A DNA stretch of 64,000 bases from Acidobacteriota bacterium (GCA_018268715.1 JAFDVZ010000014.1:1-64000); one strand, 5' to 3'; counted from the first letter of the stretch, positions 20,001-28,116 are shown. Translations and numbers: made by a program. Notes: generated from the sequence alone by a model not told the origin.

Positions 20001-21442
20001 AGCATGGCCACCACGTAGGAACTCGCTAATGCGAAGGCCACCGCCAGGGGCAGCGCGCGGATGAATTCGCCCACCGCGCCCGACAACATCAGCAACGGCA
20101 GGAACGACCCGATGATAGTGAGCGTGGCCGTCAGCACCGGCACGGCGAGTTCGCTCGCGCTGCGCCAGGCGGCCTCTTCGAGCGCCACGCCGCGGTCGAG
20201 CAGCTCCACGTAGTTGTCAACGATCACAATGGCGTCGTCCACCACCATGCCCAGCACCACGATCAACGCCGAGATCGAAACCTGGTGCAGTTCGATGCCG
20301 AAGGCGTTCAGCATGGCGAATGTGACGGCCACGGTGACCGGGATCGCCACCGCCGACACCAGCGCCACGCGTAGCGGCAGCAGCACCATGGTGACCAGGA
20401 TCACCGCGCCGATGGCGATGCCGAATTCGCGGATGAAATCGCGGATGCGCTCGGAGACCACCTTCGGCTGGTCGGCCACCATCTCCACCTTGAGATCGGG
20501 TGGCAGCAACAGGCGTGCGCGGTCGAGCGTGCGGCGCAGGTCGTTTCCGAAATCGACGATGTTGTTGCCTTCCTGCATCTCGACGGCGAGCAGCAGCGCG
20601 GGCTCGCCATCGACGCGGGAGAACTGGGTCGGGTCCTGATACACGCGCCGCACATCGGCCAGGTCGCCGATGTAGACGGGCTGGCCGCGCGGCGACACGT
20701 CGATCATCACGCGGCGGATCTGGTCTTCCATCTCGAACTCGCCGGCCGCGTCGATGGGCGTCTTGCCCGACGCGGTGGGCGCCGCGCCGGCAAACAGCAC
20801 CGTATTGCGGCCCTTCAGCGCCTGGATCACCTTCACCGGATTCGCTCCGTATTGAGACAGCCGCTCGAGCGAACTGGTGATCTCGATGCGCTCCTTCTGC
20901 TCGCCCACCCGCCGCACCTTGGAGACCGCGCGGATGGTGCGGATTTCGCCCTCCAGACGCTGGGCGTAGTCCTTCAACTCGCGATAGCCGTAGTGGCCGC
21001 CGTGGACCGCGATCAACGCCGCCACGGTGTCGCCGAAGTCCGAATCCACGATTGGTCCGCGCACTCCTTCGGGCAGATCCGTGGCCTTCAACTGCGCCAG
21101 CTCGAGCCGCAGCTTCGACCAGAACACGTCGGTGTCCTTCACCGACGGCTCCAGTTCGACGTTGACGAACGCCAGTCCGGGGCGGCTGGTGGAGAAGGTC
21201 TTGTCCTTGCGCACGCCGGCCATCCGGAACAGGCGCTCTTCGATCTTGCGGGTCACCTGCGATTCCACATCTTCGGCGCTCGCGCCCGGGTAGACGGCCG
21301 CGACGATGCCGGTGTGGATGGTGATCTTCGGGTCCTCGCGGCGCGGCATGCGCAGCAGCGCGTAAATGCCCGCCACGAACAACGCCAGGGTGAGAATCAG
21401 CGTCACTTGCGGATGCCGCAGGGACGAACGCACGGGGTTCAT
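17069..21442 (-). CDS. RND efflux pump fused to a TolC-like outer-membrane channel (1457 aa)
   Basis: One uninterrupted frame holds two normally separate proteins. Residues 1 to about 1011 are an RND permease: N-terminal TM1, 'FYYPGASAEDVE'-like pore start seen as 'VYPGASAEDVESQVTRKIEE', TM4 with proton-relay acids 'GMVVDDAIVIVDNYVE', and the last helices 'GVVVRNAIILVDYIRERAAE' and 'FGLIGSMFFTLVLIPILYV'. Residue 1012 (Met, base 18409) begins 'MAHGGSRPSKPALAAVLALM', a segment that looks like a signal peptide or thirteenth TM helix, followed by a complete TolC/OMF protein of about 420 residues ('LTLDEAVSLAMKQNITLKLA' to 'YNRGVRTAEALRLAGL'). The adaptor gene is upstream with an ATGA overlap. Topology works: a positive-in TM13 would place the channel domain in the periplasm. 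Separate production of the channel by internal initiation at 18409 is possible, although no good ribosome site is visible there. Confidence 0.92.
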   Translation of the reverse strand: MNPVRSSLRHPQVTLILTLALFVAGIYALLRMPRREDPKITIHTGIVAAVYPGASAEDVESQVTRKIEERLFRMAGVRKDKTFSTSRPGLAFVNVELEPSVKDTDVFWSKLRLELAQLKATDLPEGVRGPIVDSDFGDTVAALIAVHGGHYGYRELKDYAQRLEGEIRTIRAVSKVRRVGEQKERIEITSSLERLSQYGANPVKVIQALKGRNTVLFAGAAPTASGKTPIDAAGEFEMEDQIRRVMIDVSPRGQPVYIGDLADVRRVYQDPTQFSRVDGEPALLLAVEMQEGNNIVDFGNDLRRTLDRARLLLPPDLKVEMVADQPKVVSERIRDFIREFGIAIGAVILVTMVLLPLRVALVSAVAIPVTVAVTFAMLNAFGIELHQVSISALIVVLGMVVDDAIVIVDNYVELLDRGVALEEAAWRSASELAVPVLTATLTIIGSFLPLLMLSGAVGEFIRALPLAVAFALASSYVVAMLVTPLLGRMFIRKGIRPHGEAAAPRRRSPLDLMQDAYNASIVRAMRWKKTVALAGVVAFGCGVAMIKLVPGQFFPLAERNQFVIDVWLAEGSKVEAADAAVRRIEAVLHGERGVTQWASFLGGSAPRFYYNVNPQLPAANYGQILVNTKDADITPELVERLRERLPGVAPEAKVQVKELQQGQVMEAPVEIRISGDDAATLRTLGAKVEDVFRRMAGATYIHTDWREDSYRMKVNVREEVANRLGLTNANIATQLAGGFEGAPVTTFWEGDRDVDVALRLDPRNRASFDSIGDAYVISQVTGAKVPLRAVADFRPEWEQGRIVRRNGVRTLTVRAFPAHGYYASDLLKAADPAIRAIGLPESYRIAYGGEDQNQKETSGEMTRALAISLAAIYLILLFEFRSAIDPVIIMASIPLALPGAAFGLLVTRNTFGFTAFMGIVSLGGVVVRNAIILVDYIRERAAEGVPLEQAAVEAGERRLRPIFLTTMAAAVGVTPMIVSGSSLWSPLASAIAFGLIGSMFFTLVLIPILYVMAHGGSRPSKPALAAVLALMVAAGTCSAESRKLTLDEAVSLAMKQNITLKLADLKAKEAGYRVKGAKSLYLPSVSNETNVVHLGSLQELVIPMGAMGVYSATGPVPAKDIPIQLGNQNFALSQTTVAQPLTQMFKIRAGVDAARAEAAGALEDAQGARDKVAEKVKELYYGILATERRAQAVRLQIKAGELRLDEARNAVESGAALELKAAEGKARLAQARDGLGQLEDGIADLRIELNDLVGLPLDTVIDLAPPPDAAPLPEGLAERVVKQSPEVRAAELQVERARAGVKAARAEYIPEVGAFVQYVYQNGVPLLAENNAAVGLQMKWTLFEFGKRRAHVQERETQLAEAEQNLDRVKRRVQVDLDKSIRKVRRSESTTAAARDLVAARSEARRVAADEAVAGTTNPSAVAEAEGALASAEADLLQAEYNRGVRTAEALRLAGLR

Positions 21443-22641
21443 TGCTCACGCTCCACGCGGACCGCCGACCCTTCACGGACGTTCTGTTGGCCCGCGATCA
21501 CCACCAGTTCGCCGCCGCTCAGGCCGCCGCGAATCTCCAGCTCGTTCGTGAGCGGTCCGCCGACTTCGACGCGCTTGGCGTAGACGCGCCCGCGGTCGGG
21601 GTAGTAGACGAACACCTGGGTGGCCCCTTGCGCGTCGTGGACGATCGCCTCACCGGGCAGGCTGAGCGCCTTCACCGTGGCTGTGCCGATGATCCGCGCC
21701 TCGCTCACCATGCCGGCCAGCAGTTCGCGCTTCGGATTCGGGACGGTGACCTTCACGGCGAACGTGCGGGCCGCCGGGTCGGCCGCGACGCCGATCAGTT
21801 CCACCGCGCCGGGGAACTTGCGGTCCGCTAGCGACGGAATGGTGATTTCGGCGCGGGCGCCGGGCCGGACTTTGCCGATTTCCGCTTCCGGGATGCCGAC
21901 GCGGACCTTGACCGGATTCAGATCGAGGATGGCGAGCACGGGCTGTCCGGCGCCGACGGTCTGGCCGGCTTCGATGCGGCGCATGCCGATGTATCCGCTG
22001 GCAGGCGCCCTCAACTGGGTATCCGACAGCCGTTTGCGCGCCTCGGCCGCCTGCGCTTCCGCGGCCCGGCGCTGGGCCTCGGCCGCCGCCTTATCTTCCA
22101 CCCGCGTGCCTTCTTTGGCCATTTCGTAGCGTTCGCGGGCCGCGTTGTAGGCCGCTTCCACCTTCTTAAAATCGTTCGGCGGCAGGCTCTTGCGGTCGTA
22201 CAGAAACTTCATGCGCTTGTATTCGTCGGCCCAGCGATCGAAGTCGATGCGAGCCTGTTCGAGTTCCTGCGGGCGGGCGCCGTTGGCCGCCTTCCGGGCT
22301 ACCGCTTCGGCCGCCTGGGCCTGCGCCGACGCGGCGTCGACGGCGTGGCTGTAGTCGGTTCCATCCAATTCGGCGAGCAGTTGGCCGCGCCGGACCGCCT
22401 GCCCTTCCTCAACCAGCACCCGCGCCACCTTGCCGGCGATCTGGAAGGCGACTTCGACGGTCTGGGCGGCCTCTACGGAGCCGCTGGCCGTCACGTAATC
22501 GGGGCGCTCGACGTGGGTCGCTCTTCGCACTCGTACCGGTACTGCCGCCGCCTCCGGGGACGCGGGATGGACGGCGGGCCTGCAAGCGGACAAGGCTGCC
22601 GCGGCGGCCAGGACTGCGATGAAACGGTTTGGGAAAGTCAT
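21439..22641 (-). CDS. Periplasmic adaptor (HlyD/AcrA family) lipoprotein of the RND efflux system
   Basis: 400 residues from ATG 22641. The N-terminus is a lipoprotein signal ending 'LSAC', so it is lipid-anchored in the inner-membrane side of the periplasm. Lipoyl half-motif 'VAFQIAGKVARVLVEEGQAV' is followed by 'RRGQLLAELDGTDY', then a long coiled-coil hairpin rich in Ala/Glu/Arg (about 90-190), the second lipoyl half 'LRAPASGYIGMRRIEAGQTV', and beta-barrel/MP domains ('VKVRVGIPEAEIGKVRPG'). It links the RND pump to the outer-membrane channel. Its stop overlaps the start of the fused pump gene (ATGA), so both are one operon, divergent from the tetR gene. Confidence 0.92.
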   Translation of the reverse strand: MTFPNRFIAVLAAAAALSACRPAVHPASPEAAAVPVRVRRATHVERPDYVTASGSVEAAQTVEVAFQIAGKVARVLVEEGQAVRRGQLLAELDGTDYSHAVDAASAQAQAAEAVARKAANGARPQELEQARIDFDRWADEYKRMKFLYDRKSLPPNDFKKVEAAYNAARERYEMAKEGTRVEDKAAAEAQRRAAEAQAAEARKRLSDTQLRAPASGYIGMRRIEAGQTVGAGQPVLAILDLNPVKVRVGIPEAEIGKVRPGARAEITIPSLADRKFPGAVELIGVAADPAARTFAVKVTVPNPKRELLAGMVSEARIIGTATVKALSLPGEAIVHDAQGATQVFVYYPDRGRVYAKRVEVGGPLTNELEIRGGLSGGELVVIAGQQNVREGSAVRVEREQ

Positions 22642-22664
22642 ATCGGATCTACGTGGTTCACGCA

Positions 22665-22693
22665 TTGACAAATATAGAATGACATGTCATTCT
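22665..22693 (+). promoter_or_regulatory. Probable tetR promoter
   Basis: TTGACA (22665-22670), a 17-bp spacer and CATTCT (22688-22693) form a sigma-70-like promoter pointing at the GTG of tetR at 22719. The -10 hexamer is inside the palindromic operator, so a bound repressor would block it. Confidence 0.5.
22676..22693. promoter_or_regulatory. Palindromic operator, likely TetR binding site
   Basis: AGAATGACATGTCATTCT is a perfect 18-bp inverted repeat in the 77-bp space between the divergent adaptor gene (start 22641) and tetR (start 22719). Size and position are typical for a TetR-dimer operator controlling both directions. Binding by this regulator is inferred from position. Confidence 0.75.
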
Positions 22694-22718
22694 TTTCTTT
22701 GCAAGGGAGAAACCGCCT

Positions 22719-23330
22719 GTGCCTTACCGTAGTACCCCTAAGACGGAAGCCCGAAAAGACGCGCGCCGGAAGCTGTGGCTGGAGACGGCCACGCGATTGT
22801 TCGGCGAACGCGGCTACCATGCCGCCACCGTGCCGATGATCGTGGCGGAGGCGGGCGGCTCCACGGGAAGCTTCTACATGTATTTCCGGAACAAAGAGGA
22901 CGTCTTTGTGGCGGCGCTGGAGGCTCTGGGCGAGCAGATCACGGCGACGATGGACCAGGCGCGGGCGGAAAACGCGGACCCGGTGAGCGCGATGCGGGCG
23001 GCGGTGGAGTCGTTGTTCCTGTTTCTGGCGAGGAACCCGCGGGAGGCGCGCATCATGATCGTGGAGTCGTCGGGGCTGAGTCCCCGGCTCGAACAGGTGC
23101 GGCGGAGTGTGCTGGCGCGGCATGCCGAACGGGTGGTGGAGACGTTGCGGTCCGACCCGGCGACGTTTCCGGCAGCCTATCCGGAAGTGGCGGCGCGGTG
23201 CATGGTGGGCGCGGTGTTCGAATCCTTGTACACGTGGCTCGAGACGGCGGAGAGGGAGCGGTTGCCGGCCGAAGAGGTTGCCCGGGTGACGGCGGAGTAC
23301 AACATCGCCGCGGTGACCGGGCGGCGGTGA
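22719..23330 (+). CDS. TetR-family transcriptional regulator of the efflux genes
   Basis: 203 residues, GTG start preceded by AAGGGAG. The N-terminal helix-turn-helix (about 18-65) is typical: 'LWLETATRLFGERGYHAATV', 'MIVAEAGGSTGSFYMYFRNK', 'EDVFVAALEA'. The C-terminal all-helical ligand/dimer domain contains 'LFLARNPREARIMIVES'. Divergent orientation with the adaptor-pump operon and the perfect palindrome between them indicate a local repressor that responds to a pump substrate and also represses itself. The inducer cannot be told from sequence. Confidence 0.92.
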   Translation: MPYRSTPKTEARKDARRKLWLETATRLFGERGYHAATVPMIVAEAGGSTGSFYMYFRNKEDVFVAALEALGEQITATMDQARAENADPVSAMRAAVESLFLFLARNPREARIMIVESSGLSPRLEQVRRSVLARHAERVVETLRSDPATFPAAYPEVAARCMVGAVFESLYTWLETAERERLPAEEVARVTAEYNIAAVTGRR

Positions 23331-23426
23331 TCGGCCGGGCACACCGCGAGTGTTCGATGCGGGGCGCCTGACTTGAGTTGTCAAAGATCGCGGCCCTTGC
23401 GGGGCCGAACGGGAGTGTGGCGAGAG

Positions 23427-24119
23427 TTAGTTTCCCCTGCTGTTCGCCGCCCTGGGGGCGACCGTGGCGGACTGCGTTGCGGCTCGGGGGACGGTTTGCG
23501 AAACGAACTCGCCCGCCGATGGGGGCGCCGGGGATCCCGCGGCGGCGGCCATCGCCTTCTCTGGCGCCGCGGCGGGTTCGGGGGCGGGCGCGGGCGCGGC
23601 GGATTCGAGCTTACGGCGTTCGGCCTGGAGTTGGTACAGGCGGACGGAAGCGCGATTCAATTGGCGCTCGATCGATGAGGTGTAGCGAATCAGCCGGTCG
23701 ATCTCGCGGCCGCCGGGAGTGGTGAAGAAATCGAAGCGCTCCAGGAGGTCGGATTCGCGCTTACGGGCGCGGGCCAAACGCCAGAGGCAAGCGGCGATTT
23801 CGCCGGTGAATTGGATTTCGAGCTCGCCGACGGGCTTGCGATCGGCGGCGACGGATTCGAGCAGGGCGTCGAAATCGGCCTGGCTTTCGCCGGTGATGAG
23901 CGCCTGGCGAGCAGTGAGGCCGTGCTTGACGGCGTTTCGGCTGGAGGCGGCTTTGCCTTCGGCGGTGCGGGGACCCGTGGCTTTGAGGGCGTTCACCTCG
24001 CGAGGGGGTGTGAAGGGTTTCGGGAAGAATCGGTCGGCGAACTCGGCGGGCATGGACTGACGCACGGTTTTTTCGAGTTTCGCCTCGAGCAGGGCGAGCT
24101 CCGGGGACACGTTGGGCAT
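23427..24119 (-). CDS. Hypothetical protein with GPRTAEGKAASSRNAVKHGL motif
   Basis: 230 residues from ATG 24119, fixed by a strong AAGGAGG eight bases upstream; an in-frame extension to 24218 would run through a hairpin and lacks a ribosome site. Residues 48-70 hold the motif 'TGPRTAEGKAASSRNAVKHG', a block seen in many uncharacterised proteins of acidobacteria and other soil bacteria. Residues about 85-170 are helical and charged ('CLWRLARARKRESDLLERF'). The C-terminal 60 residues are Ala/Pro-rich and probably disordered. No signal peptide. Function unknown; the motif is basic enough to suggest nucleic-acid binding, but I would not assert it. Confidence 0.75.
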   Translation of the reverse strand: MPNVSPELALLEAKLEKTVRQSMPAEFADRFFPKPFTPPREVNALKATGPRTAEGKAASSRNAVKHGLTARQALITGESQADFDALLESVAADRKPVGELEIQFTGEIAACLWRLARARKRESDLLERFDFFTTPGGREIDRLIRYTSSIERQLNRASVRLYQLQAERRKLESAAPAPAPEPAAAPEKAMAAAAGSPAPPSAGEFVSQTVPRAATQSATVAPRAANSRGN

Positions 24120-24144
24120 TGGGAGAGCCTCCTTGGAAATGGAA

Positions 24145-24170
24145 AAGGCCGCCCGGACGGGGGCGGCCTT
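24145..24170 (-). terminator. Perfect hairpin in the leader of the gene at 23427-24119
   Basis: AAGGCCGCCC, six-base loop, GGGCGGCCTT: a perfect 10-bp stem. On the minus strand it is followed by TTTTCC and then, a few bases on, by the AAGGAGG of the hypothetical gene. It resembles a weak intrinsic terminator or an attenuator in the 5' leader. Confidence 0.45.
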
Positions 24171-24312
24171 ATTGGGGAGAATGTCTCTTCCCACCTTCAT
24201 GGTAGCAGGCGTTGTCAATAGTAAGCTGGATTACTGTTTCGGGCGTTTGCGCGGGTCGGATTGACGCCCGGGGGCCCGTCACCTCAGGCCTCGAACTGCA
24301 TCGATAACTTCG

Positions 24313-24840
24313 ATGCGTTATCTGCGAATGAAGAAATGGTCGCCGTATGTAACCGGCGCGCTCATCGGCGTGCTTTCCTGGTTCGCCTTCGGGAGCGTGG
24401 ACCGTCCGATCGGGGTGTCCACCGCCATCTCGAAGACGGCCGGGATGGTGGAGTCCACGGTGGCGGGCGATCACGTCTCGCATAACGCCTACTTCACGAA
24501 GTTCCGCCCGTCGGTGGATTGGGAGTGGATGCTGGTGGTCGGATTGGCGCTCGGCGCGTTCGTCAGTTCGCGGTTGTCGGGCGACCGCCGCGCCGAAGCG
24601 GTGGAGGGCCCGTGGCGGGCGCGTTTTGGCGCGTCCACTCGCGTGCGCCACGCCGTCGCCTTTCTGGGCGGCGTCGTGCTGATGTTCGGCGCGCGGCTGG
24701 CCGGGGGGTGCACGAGCGGTCATGGCATCAGCGGGTCCCTGCAACTGGCCGTTTCGGGATGGCTGTTCTTCGCCTGCGTGTTCGCGTCGGGATTGCTGAC
24801 GGCGTCCTTACTGTTCCGCAAGGAGAAGGCTCGTGGCTGA
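24313..24840 (+). CDS. YeeE/YedE-family membrane protein, first half
   Basis: 175 residues, about four membrane segments. The diagnostic motif 'GARLAGGCTSGHGISG' near residues 133-148, with its conserved cysteine, marks the YeeE/YedE (DUF395) family, whose members import thiosulfate or related sulfur compounds. The second half is the next gene, overlapping it by 8 bp, so together they form a split transporter. ATG at 24313 is chosen; an in-frame ATG at 24328 is an alternative. The Cys motif is the likely site for persulfide/thiosulfate handling by analogy with characterised YeeE. Confidence 0.85.
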   Translation: MRYLRMKKWSPYVTGALIGVLSWFAFGSVDRPIGVSTAISKTAGMVESTVAGDHVSHNAYFTKFRPSVDWEWMLVVGLALGAFVSSRLSGDRRAEAVEGPWRARFGASTRVRHAVAFLGGVVLMFGARLAGGCTSGHGISGSLQLAVSGWLFFACVFASGLLTASLLFRKEKARG

Positions 24841-25384
24841 TCCTATCGGCAAGCTGGTTCTGGGGCTGATCACTGGTTTTCTGTTTGGATTCCTGCTTCA
24901 GAAAGGGCAGGTGACGAAGTACCCGGTGATTGTGGGGCAGTTTCTGCTGCGCGATTTCACGGTGCTCAAGACGATGCTGACGGCCGTTGTGGTGGGGGGC
25001 GTCGGCGTGTACCTGCTGAAGGCTTTCGGCCTCGCGTCGCTGCACGTCAAGCCGGCTCAATTGGCTGCGGTGGCGGTGGGGGGACTGATCTTCGGGGTAG
25101 GTATGACGGTGCTTGGGTACTGTCCGGGGACCGGTGTGGCGGCCGCGGCCGAGGGGAAGATGGACGCGATCTTCGGAGTGCTTGGGATGATGGTGGGAGC
25201 GCTGCTGTTTGCGGAACAGTTCGCGTATTTCGGGCGGACGATTCTGTCCTGGGCGGATCTTGGACCGGTGACTGTCCCCCAACTGACGGGCGTACCGGTC
25301 TGGTTGATCTGGGTGGCGCTCGCGATCGCCGTCGCGTTAGTGTTTCGCCTGGTGGAAAGCTACGAACGCCGTCGCGGCGTTTGA
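24833..25384 (+). CDS. YeeE/YedE-family membrane protein, second half
   Basis: 183 residues, GTG start at 24833 with AAGGAGAAGG just upstream; the start overlaps the end of the first half by 8 bp. About five membrane segments. The second DUF395 signature 'GVGMTVLGYCPGTGVAAAAE' (about residues 84-103) carries the partner cysteine. It presumably assembles with the preceding protein into one sulfur-compound transporter. No TusA-like or rhodanese partner gene is adjacent. The 190 bp that follow contain no gene I can support. Confidence 0.85.
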   Translation: MADPIGKLVLGLITGFLFGFLLQKGQVTKYPVIVGQFLLRDFTVLKTMLTAVVVGGVGVYLLKAFGLASLHVKPAQLAAVAVGGLIFGVGMTVLGYCPGTGVAAAAEGKMDAIFGVLGMMVGALLFAEQFAYFGRTILSWADLGPVTVPQLTGVPVWLIWVALAIAVALVFRLVESYERRRGV

Positions 25385-25576
25385 TTCACGGTCAGTTGCC
25401 CGACTCGAGGCGTACGCCGCTGTCCGGGCGTGTCCGTCGCCGGCAACGGCATCCGTGGGCCGGGATAACTCCGGTCTGCCTGCATAGACGCTGTTTCACC
25501 TGATCGATCGAAACGGTCCGCCCGTCCAATCCGATCCGGCCGTCGGCGAATACCGGGCTAACTCCCTGCGCCCGCC

Positions 25577-28051
25577 TTACTCATACCGCAGCGCGATCGG
25601 TGGGTCGAGCCGGGCCGCGCGCCGCGCCGGAATCAGACACGCAGCCAGCGCCACCACGCCGAGAAACAGCGTCGCGCCGCCGAGCACCCATGGGTCGCCA
25701 GGTTTGATCTCATGCAGCAGGCTGGTCATCAGACGGCCGGACGCGTATGCGCCCGCCAGGCCGATCGCCAATCCGCAACCGGCTAGCGTCAGACCGTGCG
25801 CCAGCACCTCTCCCAATACGCGCGAGTAAGTGGCCCCCAGCGACATCCGCACGCCGATCTCGCGCGTGCGCTGCGTCACGGCGTAGGAGATCACGCCGTA
25901 GATCCCCACCGCCGCCAGCAACAGCGCCAGCGCCGCGAACCCGCCCACCAGCCCGCTGAGAAACTGCTGCCGGCCGGTGTTGCCCGCGATCACCTCATCC
26001 ATGGTGCGAACCAGGAAGAACGGCAAGCCGGGCTGGACCTCCGCGAGCGCCCGGCGCATCGGCGCGCTGAGCGAGGACGCCTCCATCGACGTGTGGGCCA
26101 CCAGGAAACCCCAGTTGTCGCCGGTGAACAGGTCGTACGATTCCGGCGACGTGGGATGCAGCAGGCCCCGGTCGCGGACATCGTTCACCACGCCGATCAC
26201 CTGCCGCCAGGGACCGTTGCCGCCCTGGTTGCCGAACATGGCCCCGAGCGGATCGCGCCCCGGCCAGAAGTGCCGGGCCATCGCTTCATTGATGACCGCC
26301 GGCGTCACCATCGCATTGGTGACCTCCGGCGGAGGCCGCGTCCCGTCCTTACGATACTTCGCATACGTGGGCGCGAGCCGCATCACCGCCGACACATCGG
26401 CGTCGTTGAACAAACGGCCGCTCTTCAGCGCGATTCCCATGGCGCGGAAGTAATCCGGCGTCACCACGTGATACTCCACCAGTTGATTGCTGGCTTCGCG
26501 CTCCTGTTGGCCGCGAACGCGGATGTAGTAGTTGCCGCCGCCTTCCGGCGGAATGCGGTTCGATATGGCCACCGCGTCCACGCCGGGAATCCGCCGGGCG
26601 CGGTCAAGCAGCGCCTGGAAGAAGGCGTACCGCTTCTCGTCGTTCTCATACTCCGGGCCGGTGAGCGACACGCCGCCGGTCCAGACGCCCACGGTGCGCG
26701 CGCCGATATCCAGCCGCCTGAGCCGCGCGAAGTCCTCGAGCAACAGGCCCGCTCCCGCGAGCAGCAGCAGCGACAACGCGATCTCGGACACCACCAGGAC
26801 GTTGGCCGCCACGCGCCGCCTCCGGCTGGGGCTGACCGAGCTTCCCGCGCCTCCCTTCAGTTCCTCAATCAGGTCCGGGCGCGACGCTTCAAGCGCCGGC
26901 GCGAGCCCGAAGATCAGCCCCGAGGCCAGCGCGAGCCCCATCGTGAACAGCAACACCGGCCCGTTCAACTCGATCGAGTTGAAGTGCGGCAGCATGGCGC
27001 TCTTGCTTTGGGCGAAGATCCGGATGATGCCCCATCCGAGAACGAGCCCCGCCACGCCGCCCGTCACGCCCAGCAGCGCGCTCTCGGTCAACAGTTGGCT
27101 CACAATCCGCCATCGCGACGCGCCCAGCGCCGACCGCAGCGCCATCTCTTTCTGCCGCGAGAAGCCGCGGGCGAGCAGCAGGTTCGCCACATTCGCGCAG
27201 GCGATGGCGAGCACCAGGCCCACCGCGCCCAGCATCAGGTAGAAAGACTCCCGCATATCTCCCACCAGGTCGTCGTGCAGCGACGCCACGTCGGCGCCCA
27301 CTTTGTAGTTCGAGTCGGGATAGGTCTTCTCGAGGTTCGCCGCGATCACCGTCAGATCGGCCTTGCCCTGCCGGATGCTGACGCCCGGTTTCAAACGGCC
27401 GATGGCGGACGCCCAGTGGCTGCCGCGGGTTCCCAGCCGTTTCGTGCTCATGGGCAGGGGAACCCAGAGCTGCGTCCGTTCCGGGTAGCGGAACTCCTCT
27501 GGCATCACGCCGACAATGACGCATTTGGCGGAGTCGACTTCCACGGTCCGGCCGATGACGCCGGGATCGCCGCCGAACCGGCTCTTCCACAGGCCGTAGC
27601 TGAGTACGGTGACATGGTCCTTACCCTCGCTGTCCTCTCCGGCGATCCACGTCCGCCCGAGCATCGGCTTAACGCCGAGCAGGTTGAAGAAGGCGGCGTC
27701 GGTGGCGACGCCCATCACGGTGTCCGGCTCGCCGCCGGAGTTGAGGTTCAGGCTGTGCGGCCATCCCAGCAACGACATCGATTCGAAGGTCTTGTTCTGC
27801 GCCCGCCAATCGATGAAGTCCGGCCCGGCGAACGGATACTGCCCCGGCGCCGATTCGGTCTCATACAGCCGGACCAACTGGTCGGGGTCCTGGTAGGGAA
27901 GGGAACGGAGCAGGGCGGCGTCGATGATGCTGAAGATGGCGGTGTTGGCGCCGACGCCGAGCGCCAGCGTGAGCGCCGCGATCGCGGTCAGGCCCTTCGA
28001 CTTCGCGAGCGAGCGCAGGGAATACCGCAGGTCCTGTAGAAAGCTGGACAT
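25577..28051 (-). CDS. FtsX/MacB-type orphan ABC permease (ADOP family)
   Basis: 824 residues from ATG 28051 (MSSFLQDLRYSLRSLAKSKG). Architecture: N-terminal TM with 'TAIAALTLALGVGANTAIFS', a MacB periplasmic core domain (about 60-290), an FtsX block of TMs (about 300-450), a second MacB-like periplasmic domain (about 470-690), and a final FtsX block with 'YGVISYAVTQRTREIGVRMS'. The duplicated layout, the N-terminal motif and lack of an adjacent ATPase are features of the acidobacterial duplicated orphan permeases. Members of the wider family couple a cytoplasmic ATPase to periplasmic work (mechanotransmission). Its ATPase and substrate are unknown. Confidence 0.92.
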   Translation of the reverse strand: MSSFLQDLRYSLRSLAKSKGLTAIAALTLALGVGANTAIFSIIDAALLRSLPYQDPDQLVRLYETESAPGQYPFAGPDFIDWRAQNKTFESMSLLGWPHSLNLNSGGEPDTVMGVATDAAFFNLLGVKPMLGRTWIAGEDSEGKDHVTVLSYGLWKSRFGGDPGVIGRTVEVDSAKCVIVGVMPEEFRYPERTQLWVPLPMSTKRLGTRGSHWASAIGRLKPGVSIRQGKADLTVIAANLEKTYPDSNYKVGADVASLHDDLVGDMRESFYLMLGAVGLVLAIACANVANLLLARGFSRQKEMALRSALGASRWRIVSQLLTESALLGVTGGVAGLVLGWGIIRIFAQSKSAMLPHFNSIELNGPVLLFTMGLALASGLIFGLAPALEASRPDLIEELKGGAGSSVSPSRRRRVAANVLVVSEIALSLLLLAGAGLLLEDFARLRRLDIGARTVGVWTGGVSLTGPEYENDEKRYAFFQALLDRARRIPGVDAVAISNRIPPEGGGNYYIRVRGQQEREASNQLVEYHVVTPDYFRAMGIALKSGRLFNDADVSAVMRLAPTYAKYRKDGTRPPPEVTNAMVTPAVINEAMARHFWPGRDPLGAMFGNQGGNGPWRQVIGVVNDVRDRGLLHPTSPESYDLFTGDNWGFLVAHTSMEASSLSAPMRRALAEVQPGLPFFLVRTMDEVIAGNTGRQQFLSGLVGGFAALALLLAAVGIYGVISYAVTQRTREIGVRMSLGATYSRVLGEVLAHGLTLAGCGLAIGLAGAYASGRLMTSLLHEIKPGDPWVLGGATLFLGVVALAACLIPARRAARLDPPIALRYE

Positions 28052-28116
28052 GATGCCTCTACAGATCAATACGAAGGATGCGGACGAAAGTGTCTGAAAT
28101 TTTCGCGCCGGCCGGC

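Noticed and set aside
25385-25576. Short minus-strand stretch reading 'VFADGRIGLDGRTVSIDQV', faintly like an ExbD C-terminus
   Set aside because: Only about 20 residues resemble the family, no start or ribosome site, and the rest of the frame is Arg-rich; too little to call a relic.
25796-28039. 747-residue plus-strand frame
   Set aside because: Antisense shadow of the ADOP permease; low-complexity Arg/His/Gln composition and no domain.
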